From the NCBI GenBank assembly GCA_022925895.1, contig JAKSYS010000546.1:1-42435 (forward strand): a stretch of 42,435 bases of DNA, written 5' to 3'. Of the stretch, positions 11,101 through 21,713 are shown one piece after another (within the stretch, counting starts at the first letter, position 1; each line of letters begins with the position of its first letter). The notes under the pieces were generated by a model. It saw only the letters and a program-made list of their open reading frames with translations. It did no database searches and had not been told where the DNA came from. A program made the position numbers and the translations under genes. Origin of the DNA: Fragilaria crotonensis (Eukaryota > Bacillariophyta > Fragilariophyceae > Fragilariales > Fragilariaceae).

Positions 11101-11833
11101 GAATATTGATGATTCCTGTGGACTTACTCTCCCTTCCCAAAACCAGCACAATTACAACCAACATGCAAATTCTGCACACCAACCTTCATCAAGTCTGCCT
11201 TTTCAACATCAAGGCACAACTTATGATGATTTTCCACCACATCAACAGCAAGCCTTCACCAGTTCTTCAATGATGCAACCAAATGCAGCCATAAACAAGA
11301 ACAGGCCACCAAATCATTTTCAAAATCAAACAAACAATCTGGCCTCTGAACATCCAAGGAGACAGACTGATGACAATGATTGCAGTATTGCAATGCAACA
11401 GCCTCAACCTTGTCAAAAGCAACATTGCAACACAAGACCTCATTTCAGACACAATTCTGCAAACAATGCAAATCAAAGGCGTCCTCCAGATAATTTCAGC
11501 TCACCCAATGCTGCAAATATTACATGCTACAATTGTGGACAACTTGGCCACTATGCTAATCGATGCATAACCGTCAACAGATCACAAAACAGCAACCACG
11601 GAGGACTCCCAAACACAAATCCAAACAATGATGAAACTGCACCCCACAACCAACGTGCTTATTACATCACTGATTCAATTCCATCTCAATCACATGCTTT
11701 TTACCATCAAGCATACATTGCATCCTGCAATGACCAGGGCAACATCAACTGCCCAAATCCAGTTCCTTCATGGCCTGATATTGACACACCTGAGCAAATG
11801 GCAATCAACAGAGTATTCCTCAATGATTTCTAA
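8157..11833 (+). pseudogene. Gag gene of the LTR element, interrupted by frame breaks
   Basis: A frame starts at ATG 8157 (context CACCATGG) and runs to 9797. The reading continues in other frames, near 9625-10350, 10230-10436, 10449-10790 and 10808-11833. The piece at 10449-10790 contains RRRQFNAFMDNLRIICSISP, the Gag core typical of diatom Copia elements. The last piece continues with YLNRIRTLSRDCYHAGI, a Gln/Asn-rich stretch, and the zinc knuckle CYNCGQLGHYANRC (CX2CX4HX4C) near 11525. The whole would be about 1200 residues. At least four indels break it. The Gag N-terminal 540 residues have no motif I recognise. Some breaks may be sequencing errors, because the near-identical LTRs differ mostly by homopolymer indels. 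Confidence 0.75.
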
Positions 11834-12919
11834 CCATCAGTTCCAATATCTCCATACAGGCCAACAACAAGACACACTACACATCAACTACACTGAAAAC
11901 CTTGTGAATCACACTTCACAGACATTCCCAAAAAAACAAAAAACAAATCTTCAGATCAAAAGATTCTGTATGTTTCCAAAGCAAATGCTACAACATCAGA
12001 AATCAACAGAGATTTGATTCAAGAGGGGTGACAGACTTCCAGTATCGCCCTACATATTTTTACATCTATCCCGATCCCTAACTGTCGCCTGTGTGCACAG
12101 TAAAACGTTACATCCGTGCTCCAGTAACCAGTGCGACACTGCACGACTGGAATCAAATCTCTCGTCGTTTGAATTTCATGTTCATCTCATCCCATGAGAT
12201 TGAACACTCATTTTCAAACGAGACTCAACGCCTCGTGTACCGACGACCACACCGCGGCACGAAACGACGTCTCCGAGAAACGAGGAGTGTTCCTCATTGT
12301 TCCAAAGGAACACTCCCCATCTATCAGACCTCTCACCTCGTGTCACTCCTCACTCTTCTCACAATTGTCGAAATAATTCATTTTTAGTGCCACTTACCTT
12401 TTCGTGAATACTGCACATATTTGCACATGATGAATGAATTTGACCATGACGAATTTTTACCGCCGGTCGTCAAATTGTCAACCTCACCATACTGTACATA
12501 TATCAGTAGTCAGTACGACGGTACTCACTATTACGACAGCACACAGCACGGCAAGCAGTACAACAGTACTTCTTGCACATCACTTCTGCCCGGCCATAGT
12601 CCGTGCACGTCTGAGTCTATCGTTACCGTACATAACGATAAACTATTAGACAGTGCCCACTATGACAAGCGATATTATTACTAGTCAGTCCTCGCACATT
12701 TATGTAGCGATAGACCGACAGATAGTATACGTATCGTTGTCTGTAGCGGTAGACAGCATTGTATTGCTGTACCGTTTATAGGCACACTAAGCAGTAGTCA
12801 GTGTCGTACTAGACACTTACCTACTGGGGGCGTACCCCGTAATGGTTACGTCCTGGTTCTTAACCCGAACCTTATGCCAACATGCGCGTCGACAGGTTCC
12901 GTTAACCCGAACCCTATCA
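11632..12919 (+). repeat. 3' LTR
   Basis: Homologue of 6605-7892. The gag frame terminates inside it at 11833. It also carries the 10-bp-arm hairpin, here at 12284-12316. Confidence 0.92.
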
Positions 12920-12924
12920 AAAGA

Positions 12925-13285
12925 ATACTCCAGTACCATGTACTATGAGGTCTACGGTACCATACCGGTACTCAACTTGGTGAGTATCGGCTCACTTAAC
13001 ATAGGATTGCATTTTAACAAACCCCTTATAAATCGTGTCATCATCTTATGTTGCGTCTCGTCATCTCGTCCCTCGATCGTTCCACAGGAACAACCCGAAT
13101 CAAAAAATGAGAACACTTCATCATGAACACGAATCAAAAAATGAGAACACGACTTCATCATGAACGTTGCAACAAGTTCACAACCAGATCGCGAACATAT
13201 TCAACTTGAATTGAATTGACTTCGCTTTTGCGTAAAGCCAACATTTCGTTTCAATCGTCACTTATGGCGTCAGAAGCTAATAATT
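12925..13285 (+). promoter_or_regulatory. Upstream region of the ankyrin-kinase gene
   Basis: It contains GTAC-rich short palindromes, a TATA-like TTATAAAT near 13026, and a 34-bp unit repeated twice in tandem at 13097-13165 (GAATCAAAAAATGAGAACAC start). An ATG at 13264 opens a 12-codon upstream reading frame (stop 13300-13302) that overlaps the main start at 13286. Promoter assignment is by position. Confidence 0.4.
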
Positions 13286-15922
13286 ATGGCGTCATTCATT
13301 GAATCCAAACAAACGATATTGATTGAGAATGCCCAAAAGGGTAATCTTGACGAGGTTCTTGAGCTCTTGAAAGAGGGGGCAAACGTGAATGCCACAAATA
13401 CCTCGAGTGAAACAGCTCTCATTTTGGCAAGCCGTAATGGCTTTGCGGACGTCGTTAAAGCTTTGCTGAATCACCATGGGGTGAATGTGGATATCAAGAG
13501 TAAAAATGGAAACACAGCTCTCATCAACGCAAGCTATAAGGGCAATTTGGACGTCGTTCATGCTCTGCTGAATCACGACAGGGTTGAGGTGAATATCAAG
13601 GGTGAACATGGCAGCACAGCTCTCATTGCGGCAAGCTGGCACGGCCATTTGGAAGTCGTACGTGCTTTGCTGAATCACCGCAGGGTGGATGTGAACATCC
13701 TGAATAATGTTGGCAACACAGCTCTCATCACCGCTAGCTATAGGGGCCATTTGGGCGTCGTTCATGCTTTGCTGAATCACGACAGGGTTGAGGTGAATAT
13801 CAAGGGTGAACATGGCAGCACAGCTCTCATTGCGGCAAGCTGGCATGGCCATTTGGACGTCGTGCGTGCTTTGCTGAATAAAGACGGGATTGATGTGAAT
13901 ATCCGGAATAATGATGGTGCCACAGCTCTTGAATCTGCTCGCAAAATGGCGAACGACAAAGTTGTGCGTCTCTTGGAGGAACACATGGCGCATGGAGAGT
14001 GCCTAATGCGCTTAGAATTAATGCGCTTATAAAGCACTTGCACCCATCAAAATCGTCCAAAACGTCATCGTTGCAATTTCGAAGTCAATAATTCTGTTAC
14101 ACCCCCTGCCTAAGTATGAAGGTCACTTTTAACGCTCATGACCACAAGATCAAACATGTAACATGTAACACGAATTCTGTGTACTTGTATAGTACCGTAG
14201 CTGAACTACCTTGCACCACACCATGTCTACTCAGTGCTTTTTTGAATAGATCAACCAAATTAGCAGTCTTCGCCGCACTTCGCAACACTCGGAATACTCG
14301 TGTTTTTACCAAGAGATCGTAAAAAGAACCAATAGAAGACCGTCACGCACACGATCTTCGTGCCTGCGATCAACGTACGATACACGCCATTTATGTCACA
14401 CATACAAGACCCACTACGCCCAGCACCAACGCCATCGCCATACATTTTCAATGCAAGAGAAATTAAGATATATAACCTCTCAACTGGTGTTGCTTGCAAC
14501 CTGACTTGAACCGTTATTGATATTTTCAGAAAAGGTAGATGACTCTTTCGGGGAAGGGCAACCCCAACAGAAATTTGGACGATTTTGATTGGTGCAAGTG
14601 CTTTTTATAAGCGCATCAATTCTAAGCGCATTAGGCATATTCTGGCGCATGCGGAGGGTCGCAACGCTACTGAACAGAAGAGGGCTTTAGAAGAAACACA
14701 CCGTCTACAAGAGGAGCCACGCCCTCCAAGATTTGACATGACGTTGGATACGGACCAAAAGCTGCTTCTCAAAGTAATGAACACAACCTCCGCTGATCCT
14801 GTGGAACTATCAGCGGAGTATATCCAGCGTTGCATCACCGACTGCAAAATTGGATCGGGTGCCTTTGGCGATGTTTTACTGGCCGAGGATAATCATCTCC
14901 CCAAAAAGTTTGCTGTCAAGAGGATCAACCTTGAGCGTTGTGACGAAGGCACCGTTAACAATATTCGGGACAGCTTCCAGAAGGAACTTTCGGTACGTTC
15001 TGTACTCTGCTTAGTCTTGTTTGGAACATTGGGACCCTTCAGATGCCAGGTCAAGTTCTAACAAGTTTGCATACACTCAATTCCGCCAGACATTGAAGAG
15101 ATTTCATCATCCTAATATCATTGTCTTGTACGGCTACAATTTAAACGTCAGTCTTAAAGATAAGTTCTTGGTGTATGAATATGCTGCCAACGGCTCCCTC
15201 GATGGCTTCCTCCGGGACGACGGCAATCGAGCCCGCCTGCCTGCAGATACTCGACTGTCTATTATGTTCGAAATGGCGAGAGCAGTGCACTTCTTGCACA
15301 CTGGGGGCTGCAGTGGATGGAAAGTGTTCCATCGCGATATCAAGAGTGCCAACATTTGTCTGGCTGAAGATTTCACAGCTCGCCTTATTGATTGCGGGCT
15401 GGCCAAGTTTGTACCTGATGAGAATTCCAATATCATACCTGGGTCGGTTGCACCGTCTGTTTGGAGCACAAGTGGGTTACCTGCATTTGGAACCCCCGGT
15501 TATATGTGCCCTGAGTATGCAAGAGACAAGTCAGAGGGCATTCCGTGTCCCTATATTGCTGCCTTCGACGTGTTCTCTATTGGTGTTGTCCTGGTTGAGC
15601 TGATCTTGGGATGCTTGATTGGTGGGCAGTCGACAAGGAATGGAATGAAATTTGAGAATGCGTTTCGTAGATACGTCAGGGATAATCGTTATAAGTTAAT
15701 AAAGGATGGGTGTGAAAAGCTCAAGCGTGATGCCGATCCCGCGATCATCTGGAATCCAGAAGCACTTGGCCTCGTTTGCAAAACAGCGATTCGGTGCATG
15801 GCTCCTTTTTTCCCGAGGAAAGGTTGAGCACGGACGACCTCCCAATCAAGCTAAGCCGTGCCGTCCAGTTACAAGCCGGTATACGGAATGCCGAGCCGGA
15901 GGTTCCTGCTGGTTTGGATTAG
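13286..15922 (+). CDS. Ankyrin-repeat protein kinase, split by a MITE
   Basis: Exons as inferred: 13286-13998, 14635-14992, 15090-15922, about 634 residues. Residues 1-235 are about six ankyrin repeats (for example NGNTALINASYKGNLDVVHA). After a linker comes a kinase domain: glycine loop IGSGAFGDVLLAE, lysine FAVKRI, catalytic loop HRDIKSANICL, DCG in place of DFG, and GTPGYMCPEYA. The layout resembles plant/oomycete TKL or receptor-like kinases. Intron 14993-15089 has GTACGT, a CTAAC branch site and CCAG. A Mutator-like MITE (13995-14642) lies between the ankyrin part and the kinase, and could be removed in frame. A run of six T at 15806-15811 breaks the C-terminus. Seven T restores PEERLSTDDLP and a stop at 15920-15922. 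Two 204-bp blocks within the ankyrin DNA are almost identical, indicating recent internal duplication. Confidence 0.8.
13995..14642. mobile_element. Mutator-like MITE inserted in the ankyrin-kinase gene
   Basis: Terminal inverted repeats of about 68 bp (13995-14062 and 14574-14642) begin GAGAGTGCCTAATGCGC on the left and, reverse-complemented, GAATATGCCTAATGCGC on the right. The insert is flanked by a perfect 9-bp target duplication, TGGCGCATG (13986-13994 and 14643-14651). Long TIRs starting with GA and 9-bp duplications are Mutator superfamily hallmarks. The interior shows no transposase. Removing the element plus one duplication rejoins the host gene in frame (EEHMAHAEGRNATEQ). Confidence 0.85.
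13999..14634 (+). other. Possible MITE-derived intron
   Basis: A GT at 13999-14000 in the left terminal repeat and an AG at 14633-14634 in the right one leave the ankyrin and kinase exons in the same frame (GGA GA / G CAT ATT CTG GCG CAT). The donor GTGCCT is weak compared with GTAAGT or GTACGT in neighbouring introns, and the branch candidate TTCTAAG is close to the acceptor. Splicing is possible but unproven; the alternative is that the insertion breaks the gene. Confidence 0.45.
14993..15089 (+). other. Spliceosomal intron in the kinase domain
   Basis: A 97-nt intron with donor GTACGT, branch CTAAC (about 15057-15061) and acceptor CCAG. Joining gives KELS-TLKRFHHPNI, the normal kinase alphaC-beta4 sequence, in phase 0. 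Confidence 0.85.
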
Positions 15923-17821
15923 TATTTTCTTTATACTGTATGCACACGCAGAACTACAGTACTCTATGATATGATGATACTATGATATGTTATCTTTTAT
16001 AGGTGAGGAGTGAGGACTACTGTACACGGTACCAGTGAGCGTGTACCACTCCAAGTACTCCAGTACATTGTAAGGTGTTCCTCGTACTCAGTACTGTAGA
16101 ATACAGGTGATGATACTGGAGTACGACACTATCAGAATCACCAGCTTGTGTGGGAATGCGTATGACGTATTACATATGACCATGTACAGTACTCCAGTAC
16201 CAGGAAAAAGGCAGCACAGTTAAAAAAAATTGGGATTCTTTTTGGAAATGCAACTCGGAGTATTACGTGTAAAAAAATTGCTACCACATAAAAATGGCTT
16301 GGAACCAATAGTTTCACAAGAGTTTTAAATTACTATATCTCCGTAGAAACATGAATGTTCAATGAACAGTTCTTATTTTTGTCATTGATCCTTCATCTGG
16401 TTGTCAACAGCTATGAGGAATGATCAAAGTACTGGAGCAAGATCCGAATTGCCTATCGATGATATACAAGTCTTCGTTTTTCATTTACTGGTTCATTGTC
16501 ATGCATAAATATAAATACATATATAGATAATATTTTATATTCCGTTCTTAATATTTTTCACAAGAGTTTGATGAGTGAATCGTCAATCAAAATTCGTATT
16601 GGTACAGGGTTTTGTACGAGCTGTGTGTACCACACAGTGTAGAACGAACGCCAAGTGGAATTCTCTCACACGTATGAAAATATTCAGAACTGTAGCTTAG
16701 AAATTGGGAGGGCATCCTCGACATGTGAAAAATGGTCGTGCAACAATGTTTTGACGCCTCATCTGCAGTATGCATTTTTCAGAGAATTGAGTAATTAAAA
16801 TGCTTTTCTATCAGCAGAACATATCTCTATATGTTGACTAATGAGAGCTTTATGATAGGTCACGGTGTGAAATTATGGAAAATGGATTGTTTTTGTGTAG
16901 AGTTCCTTGAATTTCACAAGAGATTGGTTCAAAGCCATTTTATTGGGCCAAGGCCATTTTTATGTGGTAGTATGTCATATGCATACATACCACAGCTTTG
17001 GATGCGCATCATATGAAGTATGATATGAACTCTGAAGTAACAGGTGGGATTGGTATTGATGGAAGGACATTCTACAGAAATGAAACATGGCACTGGCATG
17101 CATCCAGAAATTGCGCTGTTTTCAATGTACGAGTACCAGGCACCTTAATATTCCTCACGAACACAAACTTGTTCGTATGCTGGTATCATTTTATTTCACG
17201 GTTTCGTGCGTTTCTGGATGACCCCATCTCGGTTGTGCACGATTATTGGTTCTTCGTTGTGCTACTGTACCACCTACCACATGTACCAGGTACTGGTACA
17301 GTCCTCTAGTACCGTAGTACCAGCAAGTGAGCGCCGTGCGCGCAAGGAAGGGTCATCTTTGAGAACTTCGAACGTCGGTCAACTATGTCTTCACGATCCC
17401 AAAACCAATGTTACAGGCGTATGAGACGTGCAATTCACGCTATAACATACGACGCCGAGCATCCCAGTTATGATTTTCCATAATCCGCGATGATTGGTGC
17501 ATATTGGATTGATGTCCGAATACTCTCGACTCTATGACGTATGCTATTCTTTAGTTGCTAAGTAATCGAGAACAACCGGGTAGACAGTGTCGTCGAGTAC
17601 GGGTATCATACTTCTACTTGTACATCACCAGTTTCAGCAGACGAGGGTATCAAACAAGATTTCGTTTCGTGACATGTCACGTTTTGAAAATTCACGATGA
17701 TGTGTGATATGTTCGATACAGAAGCTCCTCGCTCGCTGTGATGCAACGTCGATTCAAACACCAACGTGTTGCTGGTCTGGTCCTAATAATGTTACATAAA
17801 TGCTGGAGGCACTGATCAACT
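15923..17821. other. Intergenic region, AT-rich
   Basis: About 1.9 kb with many short GTAC-centred palindromes (16020-16205, 17270-17330) and AT-rich stretches (16240-16580). Short open frames lack any recognisable domain. I see no RNA gene. Confidence 0.55.
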
Positions 17822-19045
17822 ATGGAGCAGGAACAGGACGTCAAGCGCCACCACCACAAGTTGAGATTGCATCCTGTCGGCTGGATTGTGCTGTGCATGA
17901 CAGCGACATCATATCTTGCTCTCCCGTCATCGACCATTGAGTTATTTTCCATTGAATCATCTCCGTTGCAAGTAACAAAGACCTTCTTCCTGTACGAAGA
18001 TCCTTTTGATTCAGTGTGGGGTCGTCACATTTCCTCGTATCCAGCGATTCCGACAGATGTGACGCAAGTTTACGACGATGTGGACTCGGAGGACTATGAA
18101 GATGTCATGGAAAAAGCGGAGGCTCATTGCCGACCATCATACTATCAGATTCATCCAACGTGCAATGACGTCCATACCTTGGACTTGGCGCGTGATATGT
18201 TGCCCTCCAACCGTACGTCCATCCTCTCCATCAAGGGCTATTGGAGACACGCATGGGAATTCGAGGAACAGAACACTGCATTGATATTCAAGACATTTCG
18301 TTTGGAGCACGCCTTTGAAGAAGCATATTACGAACATCAACAAGTTGACGCCTTCGTCATGGAAAGATTTACCTCTTCGCCGAACATTTTGGACATGTAC
18401 AGCAATTGTGGTCTCACAGTAGTTACTGAGTTTGCAGGGCTGCAACTATCTCACGTTGTAGACAAGCTGAAGCGACCAGATCGGCTCAAATTGGCAAAGC
18501 AGGTGACGAAGGGTGTTGCGACTCTACACGAAGCGGGCGTCATTCACAATGATCTTAATCAAGCCAACGTCGGGTATTCCGAACTCAAGAGGGCGCCCGT
18601 CTTGTTTGATTTCAACATAGCTGTACTTGGAAAGGAGTGCCCCTTTGAGTCCAAGTATCCTAATCCTCAATGGCGTGCTCCAGAAGAACAGGTGCTGGGT
18701 GCATTGCTGACGGAAAAGGTAGACATCTATGCCTTGGGTAATATTCTATTTCGCTTCGCCGTCGGTTCCACCCCATGGGGCCCGAAGCTATCCAATGAGG
18801 AAAAAGTGACGATCGCTGACGGCAAAGTCCGTCATGGACTGCTTCCACCCTTTCCGCGTGAACCCGCAAACGACACTGCAACTCAAGCACTCCTGCACAT
18901 CATGTACCAATGCTTTGCATATGATCCTAGCAGTCGGCCATCTGCTAAACGTGTCTTGGCAATGCTGCACTCGGCCATTCACGATGTGGCGAATGAGACG
19001 GTGACAAAGCATCGTGCTCACCATCACCGTCGTAATGTTAGTTAG
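17822..19045 (+). CDS. Membrane-anchored atypical protein kinase
   Basis: A 407-residue single-exon gene. A short basic N-terminus is followed by a hydrophobic segment at about residues 25-39 (WIVLCMTATSYLAL), suggesting a type II anchor with the rest in the secretory lumen. The kinase fold covers about residues 145-390: lysine in TALIFKTFRL, catalytic loop HNDLNQANVGY (HND in place of HRD), DFN in place of DFG, APE in WRAPEE, and DIYALGNILFRFA. No glycine-rich loop is evident. The Asp of the catalytic loop and of DFN are kept, so activity is possible. A tail of repeated histidines and basic residues closes it. Lumenal kinases of the Fam20 type are a functional comparison only; the sequence looks like an ordinary protein kinase fold. 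Confidence 0.8.
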   Translation: MEQEQDVKRHHHKLRLHPVGWIVLCMTATSYLALPSSTIELFSIESSPLQVTKTFFLYEDPFDSVWGRHISSYPAIPTDVTQVYDDVDSEDYEDVMEKAEAHCRPSYYQIHPTCNDVHTLDLARDMLPSNRTSILSIKGYWRHAWEFEEQNTALIFKTFRLEHAFEEAYYEHQQVDAFVMERFTSSPNILDMYSNCGLTVVTEFAGLQLSHVVDKLKRPDRLKLAKQVTKGVATLHEAGVIHNDLNQANVGYSELKRAPVLFDFNIAVLGKECPFESKYPNPQWRAPEEQVLGALLTEKVDIYALGNILFRFAVGSTPWGPKLSNEEKVTIADGKVRHGLLPPFPREPANDTATQALLHIMYQCFAYDPSSRPSAKRVLAMLHSAIHDVANETVTKHRAHHHRRNVS

Positions 19046-19156
19046 AAGTTGGTTGCCATGATATCCCCCGAATGCACCTCAACTGTACACACTTAACCCC
19101 ACGCCAATGATATAAACAGCAAATATTGAATCTCTAATTCATGATTTGGCGCATGG

Positions 19157-20445
19157 CTATACTTTATCATTACCGAGCTGCTGCTCTCTGTGAAGTCGGG
19201 CAGTTTCAGCCTGTGCTTTGCGGACCACAATGTCCTGCAGGCGCCGCATTTCCTCCTCGTGGGTTTCAGCAGCTCCACCTTGAGTGAACGACTTCATGCC
19301 ATGCGCCGCCACACCGCCGACCAGGGTGGCATCAATCTGGTTGAGACTAGGCATGATCTCCTTCAACTTCTTGCGGTACTCAAATTCGCCTGCCACAGGA
19401 TTGTACTCGAGGTAGATGCATCCAGCACCGTCAAGGTGGACAGATGCGAAATTTGGTCAAAGGTTACAATCTTGTTTCCCGACAACCACAAGTCGTTCAG
19501 TCCAACAAGATGCGCCAGGGGCTCAGTGGAAGTTAAAAAGTTGCGGCTCAAATCGAGAGTAAGGAGTTGCGTGAAATTGAGTGCCAATCCAGTTGGATCC
19601 GACGCGCCCTCATTCGTGATACCGTTGTGTCCCAGATACAGCTCTTCCAAAGTATCCTTCTGACTTTCCAAATTAGTTACCACCGTCAGACGGTTCGACT
19701 GAACATCGAGACGTCTCAACTTCGTTAGTTTTTCAATACCCTGGATCATCTCAATCTTGTTCTTTCCCAACCAAAGTTCCTCTAGATTGACCAGCCCATG
19801 GAATCCCTCCATCACTCGAATCTTGTTCGCTCCCAGATCAATCTTGACCAGGCTCTTGAGTTCGCTCAAACCGTCAATGGTCCTGAGCTTGTTGTTGGCC
19901 AAATAGAGTTCGCGCAAGTTGCGACACAAGCTCACTGGCCTCATGTCGCGAATGACGTTGTAGCTCATATCAAGTACTTGCAAAGTATTTCCGGGAGCAC
20001 CATTGGGACCCTCATCGAGAGCCGAAAGAGCATCGACCATGTTATCGTACAGCTCCAACAATTCGAGTTCTTCGAAATCTCCAAGACCTTCCATAGTCTT
20101 AACCAAGTTACTTCTCAGAATTAGCTTTTTGAGCTTCGGGTTGCAGTGCTCTCCCAATTTACCCATGTTTGTAACTTTCTTGCCCGCGGTCCCTACTATG
20201 CAAAGCTCGTCGTCCTCAATATCGATATCCGACACCGTCCAGGGATAGCGAACAACTTTCTCCTCAGTCTCCCGTTCCTTGTTAATCCTCGTCCAATCCA
20301 ATGGCAAGGGTGCTGTGACGGTGCGACGGTCCGCTGTTTCCGGTTCTACGACTCCCGCGTCATCCTCACTCGCTCCTCGTTCTTGCTCTCCCTCGCCATT
20401 ATTGATTTCTTGTTCATCTTCTAATACCTCTGGAGGAGATGACAT
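19157..20445 (-). CDS. SDS22: SDS22-type leucine-rich regulatory subunit of protein phosphatase 1
   Basis: It binds and regulates the PP1 catalytic subunit in nucleus and cytosol. An acidic N-terminus of about 100 residues precedes about eleven 22-residue SDS22-like LRRs (for example LVNLEELWLGKNKIEMIQGI). The conserved LRR cap is YLEYNPVAGEFEYRKKL followed by PSLNQIDATLV. The cap is in a different frame from the repeats. One missing base near 19432 (TTGACGG where TTGGACGG is expected) explains this and makes the length 429 residues exactly. A tail of charged helix follows the cap. The gene is divergent from VPS25, sharing a 650-bp upstream region. Assignment is confident. Confidence 0.9.
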
Positions 20446-21095
20446 GATGAGGACGACGGCTTTTGTGTGTGAATTACAAGTTTGGTGGCTCTAGTAACGA
20501 TGGAGTTCACAATTGTTTTGTTGTGAATACAATTGATTGAAAATGCGGTGACGAGAACACAGTGGGCACAGTACTACCGGTAGTCGTAGTACACAAGTGT
20601 ACGATAGTGCCGTGGGCACTTCTGTGCTTGTGTTACTTGTGTCGTGGCAGGTGCAAGTAGGATGCATATGCATATTCTCATATACGACCAAGGCACCAAG
20701 GCTATACCCACGGAAACAGAATCCAATCCTTGGAATCTTGATTCACTCCACAGACAAAGAAAAGGGTGGAGTTTCGTACTGTAGGACGACAGTAGAAAGT
20801 AGAAACTGTCCCAAAAACTGCTGACACTCTGTGCTCTCTACTAGATAGAACTACTAGCCGTACAGTACTGGAGTACGGGAGTAGAGCAAGCAGAGTACTT
20901 GAACTGAAGCGCTGCACGGAGTAGTAGCGTAGTAGGACTGTTTGTGACTGTAGACTGTAGACTGTAGACAAGGAGGAAGAGGACACAACAAGGGCGCATT
21001 CCACTTACGCTCTCACTCATTCATGTACATGCGCCTTCACTCCCTCACCTCTCCTTCAATCGTTCTCAGCACTCAGCACATCAGCGTTTCCCAAC
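20446..21095. promoter_or_regulatory. Shared upstream region of SDS22 (-) and VPS25 (+)
   Basis: The two genes are transcribed away from each other from this 650-bp gap. It holds GTAC palindromes around 20575 and 20865-20880, and a short tandem of CTGTAGA (about 20945-20968). A pyrimidine-rich stretch (21005-21070) precedes VPS25. No gene is apparent. Confidence 0.45.
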
Positions 21096-21713
21096 ATGTC
21101 GGCAAGTGCAAAGTTTGAGGTAAGTTGCTAGGCATTTAAGGACAAGGAGGCTGTGGCAAACGCAAACTTCTAATTTCATGTCGTTGGTCGATCTCTCCAG
21201 TTTCCTGAATTCTATTCCTTCCCTCCTTTCTTTACTGTCCAACCCGTCCTGGAAACAAGAGAAAAGCAAATGGCACTGTGGCGTGAACTAATTCTGAAGT
21301 ATCACGCTTCCAAAAAGATTAAGACACTCGTCGTGCACGATTGTCCTCTGTGGAGCAATGCCGAGATTGGAAGATCGCTCAGCCAAGACGATGTACAACA
21401 AGTCATGGCAGATTTCTGCAAGCACGGACACGGTGAATGGCAGGACCCAGCGACCAAGACAAGATGTCGTATTCTGTGGCGGAAACCCGAACAACTGGCG
21501 TCGGATATTTACGACTGGGCAGACGCCAATGGATTTGTCGGTTCGGTATGTACGCTATATGAATTGCATTCGGGAGAAGATGTCAATGGTATGAGCTTTC
21601 AAGGTGCCGATGAGGAATTGCTGCGACGGGCATTGGAAATTCTGCAGTCGCAAGGGAAGTGTGCTATCTTTAAAGGTGACACGAGTTCAGAAGATGGAAT
21701 TAAGTTTTTCTAG
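21096..21713 (+). CDS. VPS25: VPS25, ESCRT-II subunit
   Basis: VPS25 links ESCRT-II to ESCRT-III (VPS20) in sorting ubiquitinated membrane proteins into multivesicular bodies. Exon 1 is only 24 bases (21096-21119, MSASAKFE), followed by an 81-nt GTAAGT...CCAG intron (21120-21200) and exon 2 to 21713. The product of 178 residues matches the family length. The signature start FPEFYSFPPFFTVQP and VLETREKQMALW is present, as are two winged-helix domains (for example YDWADANGFVGSVCTLYEL in the second). The frame is intact. Confidence 0.95.

Larger units (their letters stand above)
6600..12924 (+). mobile_element. Gag-only (TR-GAG type) LTR retrotransposon, probably Copia-related
   Basis: Two 1288-bp direct repeats, 6605-7892 and 11632-12919, both start TGAAAC and end CTATCA. 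The element is flanked by a perfect 5-bp target duplication AAAGA (6600-6604 and 12920-12924). The 3.74-kb interior holds only gag-like sequence with one zinc knuckle. No protease, integrase, RT or RNase H motif appears in any frame. Gag-only LTR elements moved in trans are known from plants as TR-GAG. LTR differences are few (by eye about seven substitutions and nine small indels), so insertion was recent. No clear polypurine tract precedes the 3' LTR, and the gag frame runs about 200 bases into it. Confidence 0.9.

Noticed and set aside
14585-14634. Separate kinase gene starting inside the insert (MIGASAFYKRI)
   Set aside because: This N-terminus is translated from the MITE terminal repeat and begins at a non-ATG codon.
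19798-20424. Plus-strand frames across the SDS22 gene
   Set aside because: They are antisense shadows of the leucine-rich repeats.
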